Below are positions 58,906-64,000 of a stretch of 64,000 bases of DNA, one piece after another (within the stretch, counting starts at the first letter, position 1; every line of letters begins with the position of its first letter). The notes under the pieces were generated by a model. The model was not told the origin of the DNA, did not search any database, and was given only the letters and a program-made list of their open reading frames with translations. The stretch is from Athripsodes cinereus (taxonomy: Eukaryota; Arthropoda; Insecta; Trichoptera; Leptoceridae), in NCBI GenBank assembly GCA_947579605.1, contig OX388325.1:11217572-11281571 (forward strand), given 5' to 3'. The position numbers were made by a program, and so were the translations under genes.

Positions 58906-59926
58906 AAATATCTTTTATTACTATCACTTTCCAATAACTTATTTGGAGTTGTCATTGGCATTTAGAAGCCTTAAATATGTTGCCTGTCAGCTTAAATGGA
59001 CTAACCCTAACTCACGAAAAGGATGGATTACGAGTTCAAATTCTACCACCATATATGGTGACATTGTCTTTTTTAAATCATATATCACGATTTCATGTGT
59101 TAAATTTACATATACATATCGTTGTCGGTTCTATGGAATCTCTTATGTACTTCAAACCAAATTTTACAGGGGATGCAAAAAAACTGTTAAATCCACAGAT
59201 CAACAAATGTAATCAAAATTATTTATTTATTTATTTATTTTTATTTATTCAAACATAGACGGCTAATGCCTTTTACATAAAATCATAGTACAAAATCCTA
59301 TATACAAATTCATACAACATACAAAGAAAAAAAAAGCATTAATAATAATGACAATATTATATGTACTTCTACTTATTCATTCAACAAAAAAACATACAAA
59401 ACAAAACATAAACAAATCAAATGACGACCCGCCAGCATCGGACAGGTAACAATAATAAATAAATTACACTGCTTTATGTACAGTAAACACACGTTTACGG
59501 GGTAGCGAGTATGGCACAACACAGATTAATCAATGTAAACATGTTAAAAATATAAAGAGACACAAAATAAATTCATGATAATCAATAACTACAAAATTAA
59601 TTAATTACAATAAACAGAAACTAGAAAATTCATTGCAAGATGTAGAATCTGATATTGTCAGCAAGTTGAAAATTTTGAAATTCCATCAAACCAATAAATA
59701 ATTTCTTTCACAGTAAAAAATACACAATAAATACAATACAAAGTGTAATTCATACAAAAGACAATATCAATTACAGTACAAATCAAAATTATGATAATAA
59801 ATAAAAGGTAATGTAGTGAAAAAATTAAAATCCTAATCACATCAATACCGTGAAACATGTTATTATAGTGTAAGTATATAAAAAAGGATGAAAAAATAAA
59901 TTTACAGTTCAAATTAACAATACTGG

Positions 59927-62770
59927 TCAACAATTTGGGGGGCTAAAAATATCTTTTACCAGACTCCTGAAACTATTGAGGTTCATATTGAACAGGTCTA
60001 TGTCCGACAAGTGCCGGTTTCCTAAGCCGTGTAATCGAGGAACAACTGTGTGTGTGACGTAGTTTGTTGTGTAGTTGTCGCAATAAAATAGTTCACGGCT
60101 CCTAGTATATCTGCTAGGTACACGATAGTTGATGAGTTGCACTAATTCAGGGTTGTCAAAATAATTATTAACAATTTTAAATAAAAATATGAGATCATTT
60201 ACGATTCTTCTCTTTTCCAAACTTTCCAATTTCAATCTCGATTGCAAATATTCATAATTTAGTTCTTCTAATGGTATATGTAATTTAAAGTTAATGTATC
60301 TTAAGAATCTATGCTGAACGCGCTCAATATTATTAATGTGGACATTATAACTTGGAGACCAGATTTGAGAATTATATTCAAGATGGCTTCTCACAAGTGA
60401 CTGATACAAACGCAAGACTGCAAAGATATTTTCAAAGTCGGTGACAGTGCGCAGGACGAACCCCAAAGTTTTTAGAGCTTTATTTGTGATCTCAGAAATG
60501 TGAGAGGAGAATGATAACTTCTCATCAAAAATGACCCCAAGATCGCGTATTTCTCTTACAATTTCCAGTTTTGTGTTGTCTAGGTGGTAATTGTATTCTA
60601 TTACGTTCTTGATTCTGGCAAATCGAATAAATTGGCATTTTTTGGCATTGAGCAAGAGTTGATTCTTTCTACACCAGTCGTTTAACTTATTGAGGTTATT
60701 CTGCAAAACGATGCAATCCTGATGATTTTCCACTCTTTTAAAGATTTTCAAGTCATCAGCAAAAAGCAGGTAGCCGACATCTGCCAATTCATAGACGAGA
60801 TCATTAATGAAAACAAGAAAGAGTAGTGGAGCTAGATGGCTACCCTGTGGAATTCCACTGGTAGCTTCAAAACTATTAGAGAAGACTTGATCCATTCTAA
60901 CGCGCAATGTTCGGCCCAACAAATAACTTTCGAACCATCTCAGCAAGGCATTATTTATACCTAGCGTTGATAATTTAGTTAGGAGGATTTTGTGAGATAC
61001 TTTATCGAAGGCCTTGCTGAAGTCCGTGTAAACACTGTCCACCTGACAACCTCTAGCAAGACCCTCCACAATATAGTTTTCATAGATTGTTAGATTCGTA
61101 AGAGTAGACCTACCCGGTAGGAATCCGTGCTGCTGATGTTCGATTACCGGACGTATGCTAGGCAAGATCTGTTCTAACACGAGAGATTCGAACATCTTAG
61201 GGATAGTAGATTGAATACAGATCGGCCTATAGTTAGATATATCAGCCTTGCAACCCTTTTTGAATATCGGCGTTATGTTACCTATTTTCCAAGAAGAGGG
61301 GAAGTGTCCACCCTCAAGAGATTTGTTAAATATTATTGTTAGAGGGATAACAAGGGCATTTGTACATTTTTTTAGAAATATAGGTGGTATGTTGTCAGGA
61401 CCTGAAGATTTCCTCGGATCAAGGTGAAGTAACATAAAATTAACTCTGTCGGAATCAATAAGACACTTAGACAGATTCACTGATCTATTACTAGTAGTAA
61501 AACACTCATTTGTATTACTGGTATTACTTTCGAACACATTACCAAAAAATTCGGCAAACTTGTTAACAATATTTTCTTTTCCACCTACACTCTCTCGCTC
61601 CAAGAACATTTGTGCTGGGTAGCTGCTATCACACTTGCTTAGAGAGTTTTTAAATTTCCATAACGATTTAATATCACTAGTCGTATCTTCAGCTTCCCTA
61701 ATATATCTTGAATAGCAAGTCGCCTTGATTTTGTTGCACTTAGCTCTCAGGTCAGAAAAAATCTTGTAGAATCTCATATCATTTGTTTCCCTATAGTTTC
61801 TGTGGGCAAGTTTCTTCTCCAATATAAGCAATTTTAATTCTGAAGTAAACCATCTGGGGTACGTGTTTTTCTTGAATTCTTCATAAGGTATAAATCTATT
61901 TATGGTATCATACAATAAACCATAGAACGCGGCTACGACGAATTCAATGTTTTCGTTCCCCAGGAAACTCCAGTCACTAGAAAATAAGAACTCTGTTGCC
62001 CCAACGTAGTCTCCCCTTTTAAAATTCAATGAAAAAGACGGTTCATTGCATAATTTTGTGACGCTCAGATCAATCTTTATGTGTAGTGGTGGATGGTGGG
62101 AGTCAATCGGTACCAATTCTTCATTGGCGTGCTCCACATAGGTAGCATTACTGTTTGCAAATACAAGATCGAGAAGGCGTCCTCTTGAATTGTGTATATA
62201 GTTACGTTGATTAAGTCCCAAAAAGTTGATAGTTTCGAGTACCTCTCTTGCTCCCTCGTGATTTCCTTCGTTAATAGGAGCCGAATCGGTATCTGAAGAC
62301 CATACAATATTTGGCAGGTTGAAATCACCAAACAGCAATAATTTTACATTCGGATATTTACAATGCAACTCCTCTAACTCGTTACAGTAAGATTTGTATG
62401 TGTCTAACGTACATGATGGTGGTATATACACATTACCGATTATCAGCCTCTCCTGACCAAGGTTAGCAATTACAAATATTTGTTCCAGATTATTGTATTT
62501 TGTCTTGATTGGTGTTGAAGGAATATTATCTTTTATAGCTATCAAAACTCCTCCTCCTCTCTCTTTCGCACTTGTACGTTTATTGCGATCCTTCCTGTAG
62601 ATGTTATATGAGTTAAAGCCCAACTCTGAATTCTCTATTGAGTCGTCCAACCAAGTCTCGGTAAGTATATATATGTTGTAGTCCAGCACTGGTGTATTCT
62701 GCCGTAGCAGTGATAGTTTAGTTCTTATTCCTCGAACATTTTGCGAATAGAAGGTAAGGCTATTTATTAG
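59927..62770 (-). CDS. LINE ORF2: endonuclease - reverse transcriptase
   Basis: Open for 948 codons including the stop, in the -1 frame relative to ORF1. APE-type endonuclease at the N-terminus: SLTFYSQNVRGIRTKLSLLR, ILTETWLDDS, LLLFGDFNLPNIVW and IDSHHPPLHI. RT domain: ITPIFKKGCKADISNYRPI, VYTDFSKAFDKVSHK, TSGIPQGSHLAPLLFLVFIN and LLFADDLKIF (catalytic FADD near 60752-60763). The C-terminal tail (RVQHRFLRYINFKLHIPLEE) is as in CR1/Jockey-group LINEs. No RNase H seen. The frame opens 27 codons upstream of a GTG at 62689, and the conserved endonuclease Asn (in FYSQNVRG) is in this upstream part. The first AUG is around codon 330, so ORF2 cannot be made by normal AUG initiation. Cytoplasmic RNP protein, acting in the nucleus at target-primed reverse transcription. 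Confidence 0.95.
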   Translation of the reverse strand, partial: LINSLTFYSQNVRGIRTKLSLLRQNTPVLDYNIYILTETWLDDSIENSELGFNSYNIYRKDRNKRTSAKERGGGVLIAIKDNIPSTPIKTKYNNLEQIFVIANLGQERLIIGNVYIPPSCTLDTYKSYCNELEELHCKYPNVKLLLFGDFNLPNIVWSSDTDSAPINEGNHEGAREVLETINFLGLNQRNYIHNSRGRLLDLVFANSNATYVEHANEELVPIDSHHPPLHIKIDLSVTKLCNEPSFSLNFKRGDYVGATEFLFSSDWSFLGNENIEFVVAAFYGLLYDTINRFIPYEEFKKNTYPRWFTSELKLLILEKKLAHRNYRETNDMRFYKIFSDLRAKCNKIKATCYSRYIREAEDTTSDIKSLWKFKNSLSKCDSSYPAQMFLERESVGGKENIVNKFAEFFGNVFESNTSNTNECFTTSNRSVNLSKCLIDSDRVNFMLLHLDPRKSSGPDNIPPIFLKKCTNALVIPLTIIFNKSLEGGHFPSSWKIGNITPIFKKGCKADISNYRPICIQSTIPKMFESLVLEQILPSIRPVIEHQQHGFLPGRSTLTNLTIYENYIVEGLARGCQVDSVYTDFSKAFDKVSHKILLTKLSTLGINNALLRWFESYLLGRTLRVRMDQVFSNSFEATSGIPQGSHLAPLLFLVFINDLVYELADVGYLLFADDLKIFKRVENHQDCIVLQNNLNKLNDWCRKNQLLLNAKKCQFIRFARIKNVIEYNYHLDNTKLEIVREIRDLGVIFDEKLSFSSHISEITNKALKTLGFVLRTVTDFENIFAVLRLYQSLVRSHLEYNSQIWSPSYNVHINNIERVQHRFLRYINFKLHIPLEELNYEYLQSRLKLESLEKRRIVNDLIFLFKIVNNYFDNPELVQLINYRVPSRYTRSRELFYCDNYTTNYVTHTVVPRLHGLGNRHLSDIDLFNMNLNSFRSLVKDIFSPPNC

Positions 62771-63462
62771 TTTTTTTTATTAATTGCAACAATCTTTGGT
62801 GTACCGCTAATATACTTAATAACAATATTACTCTCCCCATTGTTCCTTCTGGTTTCCAACTCGTCCCAAAGAACCTTTAGCTGGGATCTTTGCATTTCGG
62901 TAAGATCCTGTTTCACTCTTATGTGCTTAGGTAACTTGAACTTATTCATAAATACTGACCTGGCATCCTCGCTATCATTAAATGTGACTTTAAGAGGTCT
63001 CATTCCATCATTCTTTCTGACTCCCAATCTATGTACCTTCACAACTGGAATGCCATTTAAAGTGTCTATGCCGTGAATAAGCCCCGACACGTGATCTAGG
63101 TCTTCGGTTATTTGTTCACTCGCTTGTGTATTAGAGTTTGGTTCAGGTACGTTGAACAATATGATATTCCTAGATCGCGTGTTCCTCTCGGCTATTTCTG
63201 CGAGAGTGTCACATATGTCAACAGCTTTATTTGATGAAGAATCTCTTTCGGATCGATTAATCCTCTCTTTTAGAAGCTTAATTTCAGTTTCTTGGCTTGC
63301 AATTTTCGCCGTCGCGATACTCATTGCCGCCATAAATTCAATAGTTATTGGATTGATTTTAGCAATATGGTCACGTGTAAATTTACTGTTTTCTGTTATC
63401 AATTGGGATAAAGCGCTGGCTGCTTTTTTCACCATAGAAATAATTTCTTGTGCATCCATCAT
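62767..63462 (-). CDS. LINE ORF1: RNA-binding-like protein
   Basis: 231 residues from ATG at 63462 (MMDAQEIISMVKKAASALSQ). An N-terminal helix and predicted coiled coil (about residues 45-75: ATAKIASQETEIKLLKERIN) precede an RRM-like segment (RSRNIILFNVPEPN, KVHRLGVRKNDGMRPLKVTF) and a basic C-terminus (MQRSQLKVLWDELETRRNNG, KYISGTPKIVAINKKN). No CCHC zinc knuckles. This ORF1 type occurs in CR1-related LINEs. It ends TAA TAA immediately after a slippery heptamer. Confidence 0.88.
   Translation of the reverse strand: MMDAQEIISMVKKAASALSQLITENSKFTRDHIAKINPITIEFMAAMSIATAKIASQETEIKLLKERINRSERDSSSNKAVDICDTLAEIAERNTRSRNIILFNVPEPNSNTQASEQITEDLDHVSGLIHGIDTLNGIPVVKVHRLGVRKNDGMRPLKVTFNDSEDARSVFMNKFKLPKHIRVKQDLTEMQRSQLKVLWDELETRRNNGESNIVIKYISGTPKIVAINKKN
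62770..62776 (-). promoter_or_regulatory. Candidate -1 ribosomal frameshift site A AAA AAC
   Basis: On the minus strand the ORF1 end reads att aat aaa aaa aac taa taa. The last seven bases before the stop are the canonical X XXY YYZ heptamer in the ORF1 frame. A -1 slip gives cta ata aat agc and enters ORF2 directly. I did not find an obvious stimulatory stem downstream by eye. Confidence 0.75.
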
Positions 63463-64000
63463 ATTATTGTTCTATGAATTTGAGAGAAAGATTAAATATA
63501 TATTAATTGTATTATAGTATCAAAAGCACTGGTTGAGTGACAACCCTGTTTTTGTTTTATTTTCTCCGCTTTTATTGGTGGCGGCAGCGTGTGCGTGAAC
63601 TGCTCGGATTGGACGATAGTTCCAATAGTGCTTGTATATAGTTGATCAAAAATCTTGAGTCAATTAATTTATTAACAGTTTTAATATGCACTCACCGCAC
63701 ATAGCAGTTTCCTTTTAATAACAGATATTGAGATTTCTATGAGGTTTATAATGAGTGTAAATAGCTTCGTATTTGTTCACTTTTCACTGAGTTATAACTA
63801 TTTTTATCGCAAGTAGTTTGACAGCAAGTATATAGTTTCACAGGTGATTGTTGTATATGTTGTTGTATATATTGTTGTATATTGTATTGTATTGTTGTAT
63901 ATTGTACTGTGTTGATTGTTGTATATTATCAAATTCATGTAAAACGTCTAAATTTTTACATGAATTTGATAATAATTTTGATTACATTTGTTCATCTGTG

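Larger units (their letters stand above)
57784..59110. other. HERC2 3' UTR and intergenic sequence
   Basis: After the stop: a candidate poly(A) signal (57810), AT-rich sequence, a family 3 SINE-like copy (58030-58205), an unidentified GC-richer patch (58280-58450, gggagagcattaccgccacc) and a family 2 SINE (58800-58905, minus). No further gene seen. Confidence 0.55.
59214..63925 (-). mobile_element. Full-length non-LTR retrotransposon (CR1/Jockey group), intact
   Basis: About 4.7 kb on the minus strand: 5' UTR with acaatatacaaca-type short repeats (63841-63925), ORF1, ORF2, 3' UTR and an (aaat)n tail at 59219-59250. Both ORFs are free of stops, so it is young and may be mobile. It lies in the foldback element F1; an apparent 4-base overlap (TATT) at the junctions may be the target duplication. 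The 3' UTR contains aagtatataaa-rich and AT-rich sequence only. Confidence 0.9.
59117..64000. mobile_element. Foldback element F1, split by a LINE
   Basis: Left arm 59117-59222 (gttctatggaatctcttatg, ccaaattttacaggggatgc, cacagatcaacaaatgtaat) and the loop plus right arm from 63920 (tcatgtaaaacgtctaa, gattacatttgttcatctgt) together match the intact copy at 50302-50557. The right end runs off the window. Confidence 0.85.

Noticed and set aside
59658..59933. 91-residue minus-strand frame
   Set aside because: AT-rich frame in the LINE 3' UTR, with Ile/Tyr/Phe composition expected from base content.

Overview
The window comes from an animal genome, most likely an insect. It is AT-rich, its introns are packed with LINE, SINE and foldback-element debris, and the one host gene has 64 short coding exons with GT-AG borders (one GC-AG). 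I cannot settle the order; the repeat mix (RTE- and CR1-like 3' ends, tRNA-derived SINEs) would suit Lepidoptera or Hemiptera.

Positions 822-57783 (+) hold the 3' three quarters of HERC2, the giant HECT E3 ubiquitin ligase. The 64 exons join into one frame of 11,334 nt, which is 3,777 residues plus a stop. Start, RLD1 and the cytochrome b5-like domain lie upstream. In order the window encodes a proline-rich and charged linker, a MIB/HERC2 domain, a long helical region, a UBA-like segment, the CPH domain, an SH3-like segment, a DOC/APC10 domain, RCC1-like domain 2 (RLD2), long linkers, RLD3, and the HECT domain with its catalytic Cys codon at 56531. The ZZ zinc finger that sits between the SH3-like segment and DOC in vertebrate HERC2 is missing, inside a single continuous exon.

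The introns carry nearly everything else: 3' fragments of several LINE families on both strands, at least three SINE-like families (two with Pol III B boxes), several foldback/MITE families, a 1.6-kb DNA transposon without a transposase, a piggyBac-like internal-deletion derivative, a pogo/mariner-like element, a BEL/Pao LTR fragment, and minisatellites of 21, 63, 65 and 117/118 bp. The 5.5-kb intron at 29633-35171 contains an RTE-like LINE into which both a CR1-like LINE and a BEL/Pao fragment have jumped.

Downstream of HERC2 (59214-63925, minus strand) is an apparently full-length, intact non-LTR retrotransposon inserted into a foldback element. ORF1 ends directly after a canonical A AAA AAC heptamer. 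ORF2 is open in the -1 frame through that point and has no AUG for about its first 330 codons, which points to programmed -1 frameshifting. This and the missing ZZ finger are the two most interesting observations.
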